Of a DNA stretch of 64,000 nt, positions 1 to 11,884 are shown one piece after another (position 1 is the first letter of the stretch; each line of letters starts with the position of its first letter). A model generated the notes under the pieces. That model did no database searches, had not been told where the DNA came from, and was given only the letters and a program-made list of their open reading frames with translations. Position numbers and translations under genes: made by a program. The DNA lies in the NCBI GenBank assembly GCA_023014365.1, contig JAEBUN010000007.1:1116001-1180000 (forward strand), written 5' to 3'. The DNA is from Lepiota brunneoincarnata. Taxonomy: Eukaryota > Basidiomycota > Agaricomycetes > Agaricales > Agaricaceae.

Positions 1-1327
1 GCCAAATCTATCCAGGAACAAGTCACCCCTCTTGTATGGGCATTTTTTAGTCGTCCAGAGCCACATATCACCTCTGCATTTGAGTCACAGGGCGTTAGGG
101 ACCTGTGTTGGCAAGTGCCACTCCTCGTGTCACGCGAGGCCGATAAAGATATCAAGCTATACCTGTTGGATGCATTTGAGGCAATACGCGAACAACGAGG
201 TATCCCCAACACGGCACCTTGGCCCTCTGATGAAGTTATCCATCATCTTGTTACCATGTCGGCCGGCTTCTTCTCCTATGCGGCCACGGTGGTTAAATTC
301 GTTGAGGGACGCGAACGAACCAAACAACTCAGCGCCGCTTTGGGACTTTCCGAGGGCCGGCCACTCGCCTCTTCTGAACTCCCGTTTTCGAGCCTCGACC
401 AGTCTTACACCTCGATTATGCAACGCATCCCGCAGGATACACTTTCGGACACCCAACTGCTACTCCTGGCTGCCATCGTCTTCCAGGAGAACGCATCAGA
501 AGTTCTCGACAACATACTTGGATCTGGTCTTGCGTCTTTCCATGATGCACTGCACCACCTCCATTCTGTTGTTAGTCTTCAGGAATCAGACTCAGGTCAA
601 CCTGTAATGTATTTTTACCATCAATCCTTCATCGAATTTCTGCTTGACCCCGGTCGATCCGGGGGATTTTGTATCAATATTCCAACGTCTTTCACAGTAC
701 TCCTCCAAAAATGTCTCCGTATCATCAATAGTGCTCATCACAGCAGCGACCCAGGTGTGTTTTTTAAACTTCTATGAAGATGGCTAAACATTGATCAAAT
801 GATAGATAGCACTGTGCCCGATATCCCCCTTTCCCATGATATACGCCCCATTCCTTCAACAGACCTCAAGTGGTTGGTGTATAAAACCGTAGTCAAAACT
901 CTGTTCAAGTTATGGCTACTAGCCGACTTAGACCCAGATTCAATCCAACAGCTCCAATCTCTTGATTTTACCAAGATCCTCAAATTCAAAGAGCTGCATG
1001 AATCTGGTATCTGGCAAGTTTACGAGCCCGACCTTATCCATCAGGTATATCTCACTTTGTTGTCTATTTACACCCACTCCAAGAACTGAATACCATATAC
1101 ACCTCTCCCACACATTTCTCTTTTAGGTCTCGCAGAAGAGCGGCAGAATACTCCGGCCATACCATTCTAGCTTCTTTGCCAAATTCCGCCTCGGAGTGGA
1201 TACTTCGGCAGAAGATTCAGATATATTCCCAACATATGTCATTGGACACGGAAAGCGGAGAGCATTTTTAGTTCCGCAGAAGCTCCTCGTACAGAAGACC
1301 CAATACGTGCTGGCTCCGAAGCCTTGA
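1..1327 (+). CDS. NACHT-type STAND NTPase, C-terminal part (5' end outside window)
   Basis: The frame is open from base 1, so the gene is cut by the window edge. The first residues contain SRPEPHI, typical of the end of fungal NACHT NTPase cores, followed by a helical NACHT-associated stretch (MSAGFFSYAATVVKF, FYHQSFIEFLLDP). I infer three exons: 1-754, 806-1044 and 1127-1327. The in-frame TGA at 775-777 lies inside a proposed 51-nt intron (755-805) with GTGTGT donor, a CTAAAC branch-like site and a GATAG acceptor; splicing continues in frame into STVPDIPLSH. The last exon ends at TGA 1325-1327 without visible WD40 or ankyrin repeats. Such proteins are signal-transducing NTPases linked to fungal non-self recognition and programmed cell death; the role of this copy is unknown. 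Family assignment is good, the exact 3' structure moderate. Confidence 0.72.
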
Positions 1328-1983
1328 CCTGTAATATAACTCTTGACCGTAAATTACTGATGGTTAGTGGGACTTTGTTACTACTCTGGTTAGTAGGACT
1401 CGTTACTACTCTAGTTTGCTGTATATCCGTGTCTCGTGTGTTCCATGTGCGATAGCGTAGCATTATACCGTAATGATTGTTATTCCCTGCCACCCCTGAA
1501 GGTGACCGTTAGATCCGAGTGATTCTCATAACCTGAGGAGCGCGAGCGAAAGCCTCATTGATCATGGACTCCCACGTTCCAGCTCAACCAGCCCCGCGTG
1601 CTTTGAAACTCTGACCTGAAGTATTGCCGATGACAAACAGACTCGACTGCCGGGCGTTTCGAAAGGGCGGTGGTAGTAGGTTACTCGAGCTGAGATTCTT
1701 GTTTCACCGTGAGTCCTAAATCCGACCATGGCAGAGCCGGAGACCGCCGCGCAGGGGCCCCATTCGATATCGATATCGTTCATGCTGCATTTAAGAGCTC
1801 TCATCTTGCAACACTACTCATACTATCAATAGTAAATACAACAACCTAATGGCCAGAATGCATAGAAATTATCCATGGTCTGTGACGGCCAGGACGAAAC
1901 ATACTCTTCAAGCCCATGTTCGTGGCCTTTAGACGACACGGTAATCAGTAATCCATTCCTACGAACCCCGTAAAACCACCGAC
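1328..1983. other. Convergent 3' intergenic region
   Basis: Spacer between the NTPase gene and the 3' end of the OPT transporter gene on the other strand. I see no convincing coding potential, RNA gene or repeat in it. Confidence 0.5.
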
Positions 1984-4900
1984 TCACCCAAAGAATTCGC
2001 CACCGGGCAACGTCCACAAAGGCGTTCCATCATAATCCGCATTTGAGAATGGGACACTATCGTCACCCTCATCAGTAACCCCACTCATAGCACACACAAA
2101 GCGCATTACTCACGTATTGCCCCACCAAAGTTGTATATTATTTGCCCCGATCTGGCTGTTCTTGGGGTATTGCAGGCAGAAGAATATCAGCACTGCACCG
2201 ACAGCAACGCCAGAATCCAGCGCCGCGGACAGGACGTAATTATACTTTGTCCACCAAGAGAAATGACGGCGGCGGACGAGGTACTGGAAGATGAAACCAA
2301 CGATACCCCAAGGGATGTAGTTGACGGCGCTTGCCGGTGGAATGAAGCCAGTTCCGGAGAAGATGACTGGGAAGCTAGTTTTTTTTTTTTTTTGCGCTCA
2401 TCGTAAGTGCGTGTGGCTATGAGAAGCAATGCTGAAGGCTTACTTGAGATAGCGGATCCAACTGTTTGGGAATCGCAAGCTGATGAGCCAACCGACAAAT
2501 GGACAGAGGAATCCGACGAGGAAGAAAAAGGACAGAGCTAGAGCGGCACTTGGTCAACATCCCCTGCAGCTTGGCTATTAATAGTGACAAACCATAGTAT
2601 ACCTGTCCCCTGGAGAACTGCCTAGCCGGGCCAATGACACCCCAGATAATACTAGCGGTACCAAAGACCTCAGTCGATGGACAGATAAAGCCATCCTTCT
2701 GTTTAGGGTCGCACATATGTGGGATGTTGGTGAACATCCAAGCTTGGACACCAAGCTGAACGGTGCCAGCGATAATAGTGGCGATAACCTGAGCGGTGAA
2801 CATAGATCTAGGCGGAATTTTCATGTAATGGCCGAGCTTAAAGTCGGAAGTAAATGTAAGTGCTGAAGGAGTACATGTCAGGGATGTAGCAGGATAACGC
2901 AAGATGGATAGAATACCTTGAGCCATAGTAATGTAGCCCCAAGTCTTGAACATCATCATGGCAATGGGACGGACCGGGGAGAGCATAACCAATGATAAGT
3001 TCCGTAATGACATTAAGACCAACTTGTTGGTTCGTAATTGCCTGAATCATTCCAATAGGAATAACGTAGAAGAATGCTAAATGCACCGGGTCAGTTGACG
3101 AGAATCAAAGGCCGCGAATGGATCAGCTCACAAATAACGAGGGCGAGGATGAAAAATTGCCTAATAGCAGAGGTTGAGTATCAAAGACACAGGGCATATC
3201 AATAGACTCACACAGGGAACTTGGTTTCCCAAACCTCGATACAGATAATACCAAATACGAACATGGCCACTGCCCCTCACTATCAGTCCCACATCCAGAG
3301 AGACAATCTACTAACCACTTACAGAAGACGATCAGGTACCACCACTCTGGCACCTGCGGATACCTGGACATAAGGCGGGCGTGAATATCTGGCTGCTCAT
3401 GCATTGCCCTCCTCGACTGAGTCCAGATCTGTTTCCTGAAGTACAAAAAGGCGTGCGTAAGCGTCGCCGTGATTGACGCAAACGATAATCCGTAAGAAAT
3501 CGCAAAGGTCGTAGAGATGAACAGTGGGACTGTAGGCTTGGTAGGCCTCTTCATTGAACGTAGCGTCGTCGTTGAGAATCAATGTAACGTTGTAAGTCTC
3601 TCCCCGGTTGTCGTAGGATCCGCGTGAGGAAATACTATATTTTTGGAGTCAGGGGGACGGCGTGATGGTATGAGCGCGCAAGGGAAGTGAGTAAGAATAG
3701 AATAACAGCGTAAAGTCTCCGGAAGGTACTCACGGCATATATTTGCTATCCCATGCGTTTGAGTACTGTGATAAGGGTCAGTATATATATTGTCAACATT
3801 CTTCCCTAATGCGGTCAGGTCGTGATGACGCACATAGAGAGCCGGTGTAAGGATCCCTGCGGTGGACCTGGCTGAGTAGCTGAAACACAGTCATGAATGG
3901 GTATTCACTTACAGAAAAAGAACACGAAACCAGCCATAACATTGGCCTCCGCCCACCAAGGTGTGGCGAGGGGAGAACCGATGTAGGCGATCTAGCGCAC
4001 AAGATCATCAATACCCGATATTGGGCTGATATTCGCGTAGAAGGAACGTACCTGAGCCCAGTCGAAGGTGATCAGGCTCATTCCCATCCCATGGACGTAA
4101 CCAAACATCTGATTGACAGGAATATTTTCCGGGGCGATCCAGCAGACCCACGAGAAGTAGCTGAGAGCCTGGAAGAGGTATCCTGGGAAAAAGTACCAGA
4201 TAGTAGATGCCAGGAGTGCATATGAGAAGAACCGTTCACGGCTGATACCGCCACGGCTTGCCAATTCCAGGCGTATGTCTGCGCATGCAGCGTGTTAAAA
4301 AGCGCACAGATCACAAGATTAGCAGGCCAGACTATAACGGTCAGAATAAGCACCCGTTCTACCAGTGGGAGAGATAAAGGTCCTCGTACTCATGGAGGGA
4401 GGTTGTACCAAGAAGCGTCGGGCTATCCCGCCAATAGAGAAACCGATGAGCTGAGTAGACATGACAAGCATCCATTGGTCTGTGCAATCGTCAGAGGCAT
4501 TCTTACTGGCGTGCATAATAGCTGATGCTCACATGAGAAGTTGTAGATCTGGTTGTAGTATACGCGTTGGACGGCAACGATATCGGTGGCATAAGCGCTA
4601 TATGCACCGACGGAACCCATAACAGTAACCAGCACCTGATCGACAGTAGGCAATAAGCAGCAAGTAAGGCTATCACAGCCGCTTGGCGGACTTACATGCT
4701 CTTTAATCGAAAACGGTCCAGGGTTAAGTTCGTGGCCAAAGATCTTGACGTTAGGAACGACCTTTGCCCAGAGTCTACCTAGGGGGAAAGATAGCAATTG
4801 ACCGACAAGCTACGTTTCCGGTAAGGGACCCACTCCAAGTCAAAAAAGCAGAGACAAACCGCAGTTATAGTCACCGCCGGGTAGCGGAAGAAGAAGAATT

Positions 4901-5339
4901 GGTTCAGCCCCTATGGCGATAATCAAAACTACTTCTCAGGCTATAAAACGAACTAAAGCGTCCATACCGGCATAAGGATGGCAAAGATGATACCGAGCAC
5001 CCAGGAGCGAATAGTGGACACTGGAATGTCCGGGTCATCCGTGTTCGCGACAGCAGAGCGGACCTCGGGGTAAGGCGAATCGTCCTCTGTGGCGCTATGT
5101 AAACTGTGCACCGGGCCAGCGTCCCTCCAGACTCACCCAAGATGCCCTGAAGGGCAGCATCCTTGTCCATGTTCGGGTCATCGAACTCGGGAAGAGCGAG
5201 GGCCTCGAGCTGCTCTGTTTATTCGGCGGTGTCGGTCAGACGATATCGAACTCCTCGAGGAAATGCACTTACTGGGGTCGAGATCCTTCTCTGGATCGGC
5301 ATATTGAGCCAAGTCTTGCTTTTCGTCTTGGACCGACAT
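1984..5339 (-). CDS. Oligopeptide transporter, OPT family
   Basis: Multi-exon gene, start ATG at 5339 (MSVQDEKQDLAQYADPEKD), stop at 1984-1986 after the C-terminal WTLPGGEFFG. Spliced exons give a textbook small-oligopeptide transporter: NPGPFSIKEH near the N-terminal third, a VQRVYYNQIYNFS segment, STQLIGFSIGGIARRFLVQP, ALFNTLHAQTYAWNWQA, IPVNQMFGYVHGMGMSLI, TSDFKLGHYMKIPPR and a C-terminal WTKYNYVLSAALDSG helix. OPT proteins are proton-coupled plasma-membrane importers of tetra- or pentapeptides, or of glutathione and metal chelates, with 12-16 membrane helices. About a dozen short GT-AG introns cut the gene; every junction I followed keeps frame, so it looks functional. Substrate cannot be told from sequence. 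No linked protease or regulator is visible. Confidence 0.9.
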
Positions 5340-7085
5340 GCTTGTATGAAGGAAGCTAGGAGATAGGAGCCCCGTGTTACTTGGGGGGTGGAGTTCTGGT
5401 ATATATAATACCGCTCCTTGTGCCCACAAGCATAGGCGCTGATAAGAGGATAGTCTATGGCGGGAACCCTACTGCTCGTTCGGGAAGTTCACTCAAGCGG
5501 AAGGAATACCTATATCGTCCAATGGGTCTATCGAGCCACTAGGATCTAGTTCCCCACAGTTCGTCAGCAATGGGTAACGAGCTGCTCATGCATAAGTGTG
5601 GTTCCCATTTTCATCAGGGTCATACTTGTGACAGCTGGGCATTTGCCATTGATTAGCACCGACCTTTAGCCGATTTCAACATGGAGCACACTAAGCATCC
5701 AGGTATTGATGAAAATACCGATAGCTTCCATTCCTGTGGGGCAAGTAATGAATACTTGATGCCCCTTGAGTAGTATATGATATTCATTTCGTAAATGTTA
5801 GAGGGACGTAGCTACTTTTGCGCCAGCTTTTGTGAGCGAGTGCGGCAGTACACCCATATCGACCCTCAATGAGGTGTATTCACACGCAGGGTCTTGTGTC
5901 TCGAGAAGCACCACCGGGGAATTACACACGGTATCTAAAGTTCCTGAATCTAAGTTTGACATTAAAAAGCAGAAACCCAACATGCCTGCAAAAATGATCG
6001 CCAGCCAGGCATCCTTGGCTGTTGCACCATATGGCACATTCCGTTAGTATCGACATGCTGGCATCATGCAAACTTAGAGGGGTTCGGCGCCCGAGCCACA
6101 AGGCCAGACTTTCGGACCATATGCAGCTTCATAGCACTTATATTGAGGAGGTCGAATCCGAGCCGGGAGTAGGAATATTATAGTGTACGAGCCGGTAACT
6201 TCCGGCGCTGAGTTCTGGCTAGAGCTTATCTTCCATGTGAACAGTAGCAGGTGTATCTCAGGCCGTAGCCAGCGGACCAGAAGGAGATAAGAACCAGACA
6301 GTCCATGTTCATTGACAAAACTGGTTCTTCCATGTGGTGCCCATCTTTTTACAATGGTGCACAAGGATTCTTCCGATCGCGTGATTTCTTCGAAGTGCAT
6401 CCATTGACCCACCAGTCACTGGTGGGGGGCCAGGGAATAATGCCGATCTACCAATGCCGACTGCTCGTTAGCCCGCACCGTCTCTACTATTCCGGTATGG
6501 AGTAGGGCCGTTGAGAAATTATCCCGAGTTCGTGGAAAAGGAGTAAGATCTTTGAGACAATGGAGACATCAGAACCCATGACTTGAAGGGAGCAGGACGA
6601 CGCCGAGAAGGAGAAGGAGAATATGTCACGACCAATATATAGATTCCATGTGTTGGAAAGTAGTCGCGAGATGGTTTGGCGTGTTTCGATCCTGGCAAAT
6701 TTGGCAACGAGTGTTAAGTATTGAGCATGGGCGGTAGAGGTACGATGAAATCGGGTAAGTATTATCGACAAGGGGAAGGGGAGCCCATAAAACTTTTGTG
6801 CGACGGCCCGACTAGATGGGGTAGACTGGTACTGCGACAGCAGGGGGTAGCTGCATTTCGGGCGTGTGTTAAGGCTCGCAGCTGAGTAGTGTTCCCTTGC
6901 ATAGCATTAATAAACCCTCGTCCAGATTATGTCCACGAGCTGGTTGTGAGAGCGCGAAAACATGGGAGGGACGGTTGCGATCGTCCCTGTGTCGGTTTTC
7001 TAGATATTCCCACGGTGCGTGGATGTCACGCTTGGGAGCGTTGACGAACACGTTCGCCCCCCCAGTCTGCCGTCTAACCGCAACC
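5340..7085. other. Intergenic region upstream of OPT and KSH1
   Basis: About 1.7 kb between divergent genes, holding the promoters of both. A minus-strand stretch at about 5798-6412 can be read as a short hydrophobic peptide (AWLAIIFAGMLGFCFLMS), but I find no splice structure joining it to a recognisable protein and do not call a gene. A minus-strand reading at 6487-6771 is likewise unconvincing. Confidence 0.4.
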
Positions 7086-7463
7086 ATGGTATGTTTCCTC
7101 CAGCATCCTGCTAAACTATGCCCTTGACTGACTTGTATTCAGTCTGCACTGTTCAACTTCCAGTCCCTGCTCCTCGTCATCCTCTTGTTCATCTGCACCT
7201 GTACATATGTTCGCGCTGTGGCACCAAGGCTCGTTGACAGAAACAAGCATGGGTCAGCATCTCCGGCTACCCTCATAACGACTCGTGTAACTCATTGTTA
7301 TCTAGATTCCCCGGCCTTCTTTTCAAGTCGGCACGCATCGGTACTCATAACCCTCGTCCACCCGTCTTGCTATTTCTAATCGAGATTTACACCAGGCGAA
7401 CGCCTATCACCCTATGTCGCACTAGCATGCGTCGCAATGGCAATCACAATACTGCTGGAGTAA
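7086..7463 (+). CDS. KSH1: Kish-family small membrane protein (TMEM167/KSH1 homologue)
   Basis: A small four-exon gene: join(7086-7088, 7143-7252, 7306-7340, 7396-7463), 216 nt, 71 residues. The first coding exon is only the ATG, directly followed by the GTATGT donor. The protein begins [20 protein letters not shown], almost the consensus of the Kish family, continues [20 protein letters not shown] and [20 protein letters not shown], and ends in a second hydrophobic helix before TAA. Length and two-helix layout match the family (about 70-74 residues). Kish proteins are early-secretory-pathway (ER/Golgi) membrane proteins; yeast KSH1 is essential. All three introns are 53-55 nt with good GT-AG ends. 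I am confident; no lesion is seen. Confidence 0.95.
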
Positions 7464-9054
7464 TGGCATACTTTAATCTATTCACGCTAAGCATGCATAT
7501 AATGGAGGCTCTTCACCCTCGAAGCCCAATACTCGCTTGTCTGACACCTCGCTTTCTTATCGACGCCTGTCGTTGTACTATCTACGTCTGGAAAGTTGGT
7601 CGGTGGGCTGGCCGTGGACGGTCAAGCGCCAGGTCAGTGTATACATCGGGGCAGGATTGTATTTCGATCATCAACCTCCGTCTTAATATTGAGCTATTTT
7701 GAGCGGGGTGTCTTGATCGTCTGGACTCAATTTACAATGAGCACAGTTGATGGATTCGACCATCATGACACACAACTGAATAGTTCTCTTCCGACAGAAT
7801 CAGCGTCGACATATTTCTCTTCTGATAAATCCCCGTCTTCTAATGCAAACTCCCCCACGAGTCCATCAGTAAGACGTCGCCGAGAACTTCAAAGAGAAAT
7901 GCTGACAGGATTGACAGCCTTATGGAACGAGGAAACGGTCCCTCTCGATATTGGACGGTGCCACGGGTGTTAAAAAGCCTCGCCGTCCACTGCAGTTTAG
8001 TGTTCGCAAGGAAATAGCACCTAGACCCATCGGATGAGGTTCAGACATTTTTGCAACTCAACCACCCACATATTTCACTGGCCCTTCCCCAGCTTGACGC
8101 CACAGATATCTGGTGGCTAGCTGCTGTCACATGTTGGCGGAGAATGCATCAAGTCCTGAGATTGGGGCCCTTGTGCTCAACTCTTTGTCTCCGGTCTGTC
8201 CATATGGCGGGCGCGCCACCTCCACTCATCGGTTCGCAGGAACTGGGTCTGGTCACTCGGCCTCGGATTCATAATGTGACGCACCTTTTCCCGGTTCCTG
8301 GTCCGAGCTGGTCCTACCCTGCCCCAGATTTGTCCAGCGTGTTATGCTATCTTTTGATACGGGGTCCTCGTGAGAAGAGGAACCAAATGCAAGCTTGGAT
8401 AAGAACGGATGAAAGTTTACTGCTAGGGGACAGCTAACAACCTGCCTGGTACTACATCATCCGAGGTCTCCCACAGCCTACCAGCCCAGAATTATCAACC
8501 AGTTAGAAGCTTGAAAATACTGGCAGTCTAATCCCCGTCCGATCTATATGGCTGCAAACGGGAGTTGATTCAGATGACGCAAATTCTGTGCCCGAGTTGG
8601 TAGGATCTCCCGGATGTGAAGAGTAAATATGACCCGGGGTGTAGCAAGTTTGGAGTCGGAGAAACCTGATCGCGAAATCCGTGCCCAATTCGTGGCCCTG
8701 TTTTCTTCCCTGTCGGCCAAAGTATGGTGCTTCTACAAATGACATAGATTTGTTTCCAGGAAAACGAGCGCAGTGACTTTGTGCACTCCAGTAAATTGAA
8801 CGACCCTACTCAATCATCCTCTCTCATCTATCCACCATTGTTGGTACTTCCCAGGTCAGGGAGTCAGGACGAAGCATCGAGCACTATTTTTTGCTCGCTA
8901 GAGTGAGGCGCAAACTTATCCATCGTCCAGCAACAAGTGACAGGTTCCCCGCAATGCCAGGCTTATCGCAACCGTTCATTGAAGGTCAGCAGGTTGTGGG
9001 AACCAAGTACATCAACTGCTGCCCCAAAGTGGTCAGGGATCGTCAATTTAGGCA
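7464..9054. other. Region without a confident gene
   Basis: Downstream of KSH1. The only plausible reading is the small ORF at 7737, entered separately. Around 8051-8437 the plus strand is open for 128 codons but without family motifs. No repeat or RNA gene recognised. Confidence 0.35.
7737..7973 (+). CDS. Possible small hypothetical ORF
   Basis: ATG at 7737 opens a 78-codon reading with a Ser/Thr/Asn-rich start (MSTVDGFDHHDTQLNSSLP) and a basic stretch (SVRRRRELQREML). It resembles the disordered N-terminus of a fungal protein and could be exon 1 of a larger gene or a remnant, but I could not join it to downstream exons. No domain recognised. Low confidence. Confidence 0.22.
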   Translation: MSTVDGFDHHDTQLNSSLPTESASTYFSSDKSPSSNANSPTSPSVRRRRELQREMLTGLTALWNEETVPLDIGRCHGC

Positions 9055-11685
9055 GTGCCAGTGACCATATGGGATTTCACTCGTCTATCTGAATCGAGAC
9101 TGATTGTTCCCAAGACGGCCAAAATCCTTTACCTCGACCACTACCTTAGTGTGCCGGAGACAGACGCCTGCCTTCCACCGACACACGGCCCATATGTGAA
9201 GAGCTTTTATCGTACTGCAATGGAGCGTCGAATGTGAAGTGTTGGCCATTTAACTATCATAGCAGCAAAACCATCAACCCAGTGATGCATCATCGTTTGA
9301 CAGATCGCCAAGGGACAAATCCCCATCACTAGCCAACCAAAATCGAATGTCAATTTGTCATATAAGCGACGAGTCATCATCTGGTAAGTTTTCGTTTCCA
9401 GTTGTCTCATCAACCTACTGCTGGTGAGTGCTTCCAGCACATTGTCAGTCCATGAATTTAAAACTCGCTTAAAGGTCATGGTTTTAATTATTTCCCGAAT
9501 TTCTGTCGCTGAAGCGGCTACGATAATCAACTCGGTCGTCAGCTTTGCTCAATTTACGCTTTCCTTGTCATTCGTTGTCCTTCTAATCTTCTTCATGCCA
9601 AAGTCCAACTCAGCTCTTTCCTGGAGTTCCATTACCAGAACACTTCATTCATCCATTTGGCCAGCCATCCTTCGCACGGATTCCAGTGCAAGCAAAGCGG
9701 CTGGTACATCCGTTTCGACCATCTCGTATTTGACCGTAATTAGCACGATCCTCTTTGCAATTGCCAGCAGCACTCTACCCTTGGGACTTCGCGAAGGCCC
9801 TCTCGTACCTTCGACTTTCCAATCCATGTCTGCCAAGTACATACCCGACAACTCTGCACTGGCGCTTGCCACGAGCCCCAATCGCCACAGCTTCCAGTAT
9901 GGGCGAATTTGTGGTGCCCTAGAAACAATTCCATGTCCAGGCAACGGCAACAATCCAAATATCACTACCTATGCTCCTTCAATAATTGGGACGTTCAACA
10001 GCACTCCTCATGGTCCCTTTTCCATGCAATACCGCCGTTTTTTCAACGGTAGGACACCGAATTCGAGTGATGGCCTGCTCGGTACCTTCGCAATCTCTGA
10101 TGCAACGTGAGGACGCATTCGTGATTGAAGGTCTCGTTGTGGACATGTCGTTGGACCACCCCGGAATTGGTTTCTGGAACCAGACATTACCAGTTGCTGC
10201 GGGCGGCGGTACTTGGACGCAGGATATCCTATGGCTAGAGCCTGTTACAGAGTGTGTCAACACCAATCTGACCTTGGACTATTTCCTTATGAAAGGTCCA
10301 GACCTTACCGTCGAGACGTACAATATCACCGACCGCGGAGGTCTCTTCGGCCTCACACACGATAACCCTATTCTCAGTCGCGATGGTCAGAACATCGATC
10401 TCAGGCAAGCACGCATTCAAGGGCGCCGTTTTCAGCAATTTTTTTGCTCTGCAATCACTCAACGCCACTCGCGAAACATCTTTCAATGGGAAATCTTACC
10501 CACTCAACGACACCCTTTCTACTGGCTTGAACGGGCGCGATATCAACAAAATAACGCCCTTGCCTCTGAGCTACCTCAATTCTTCAGCGGAAGTAGGCTC
10601 AGAAACCTTGTGCAGGGGTTTTGGTGGGCGAGATATCGCCAATGTGACGAACGTCCAAGTCACATGTGGGGTTATCCTTGCACCACCTCTACGAACGGAT
10701 GCCGGAGATCGGAGGGCGTTGGATAGTGGCTCAAAGTGGAGTCAGGGAATACATGTCTGTGCCTAGCGCCACGCGTGCGAGCATCCAGAGGATGAAATTC
10801 TCCATAAATGATACCTCCCATCTCCAGAACCTACAAGTCATACGGCAGCCAACCAATCTTACCGTGCTTTGGGGCGTGGAAAAGACGGAGATGACAATTG
10901 CAGATATTGATCTGATGTGGGGTCGAGTGGACGACAGATTCGCGAACGATACATCATAATGGACGGTCCGCAGCAACAGCCTTTACCTCCCCGCAGGTAA
11001 TTTCGGGTTATCGGGGGCTTCGTTTCCTGCAGGACAGCCGCTAACTGCACATGAAATTGCCTGGGCAAGGGCGTACGACTCCCTTCAGCCCGCCAATACG
11101 CTTGCGGACTACACGGGGAGTTCCGATTACGCCATGAAATCCAAATTCCAATCCATGATGGAACGAAATCCGGCCAGGGGCCCCGCCCAGATTCGTAATA
11201 CCATATGGACGGATATTATGGCCAACAACATCATGGGTACTCAATCCAGTCCTAACTTTGCTGGTAGCTCGTAACCAGAAATCGATCGAGTACTGATTTC
11301 AGGTTTGCCATTCCTGCCTTTATCCTATTGGTGATATGGACTCCCGCGATTATCGGAGCGATAACCCTCCTTGCTACTAGAATGCTCACGTTCGACTACA
11401 TGCGGAGAATGTTGAACCATACATCTGTTGGACGGGTCGTGGTTGGGAGTTCGGCGTTACGAGCAGAGGATCAGGGCTTCGGGGGTTCATATGTCATGTT
11501 CGCATAAGAACTTCCCAAAGGCCAACGACTCTAACATGTCGTTTGTGGAATTGGGACCTGGAAGGACTCTTCCAGGCCATCGGCGAGAAAGGAGCGATTG
11601 GGCGGGCACCATTGGCTCTGCTCGGTTGAGATTGGATCTGGACCCAAAGGATAGCTTTTCAGACGATGCGAAGCTGATACCGTAG
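9055..11685 (+). pseudogene. Degenerate multi-pass membrane protein gene
   Basis: A long plus-strand coding signal is readable but broken. From about 9520: a membrane segment (FTLSLSFVVLLIFFMPK), a second (ISYLTVISTILFAIASS), then a large putatively extracellular region rich in N-glycosylation sequons (NLTLDYF, NATRETSF, NDTLSTG, NDTSHLQN) and a final helix near 11330 (FILLVIWTPAIIGAI), reached after a short intron ending in TTTCAG at about 11305. Frame changes are needed near 10105, 10400, 10766 and 11500, and an in-frame TAA lies at 10957-10959, after which the same frame continues for 100 codons. An ORF at 9055-9237 may be a 5' remnant. The layout resembles large transmembrane hypothetical proteins of agaricomycetes; function unknown. 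Confidence 0.6.
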
Positions 11686-11884
11686 ACGGTAGCTCAGACT
11701 TGAATATATAAAAATTCCTCTCTATTTAATGCGTACGAGTACATTCTTTCTAGTCAAAATACTTTTCTTACATAGCGGATCCCGTTGGTGTACATAAAGA
11801 TAGCAGAAATAACATTGCCGGATTGATGGTACATATTGACACCTCCAAGAACTATGTATCTACATATAAACAAGGGACTCATAT

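Noticed and set aside
9207..9530. Minus-strand ORF with hydrophobic stretch near the membrane pseudogene
   Set aside because: Overlaps the plus-strand coding signal and shows no family motif or splice context; probably a shadow.
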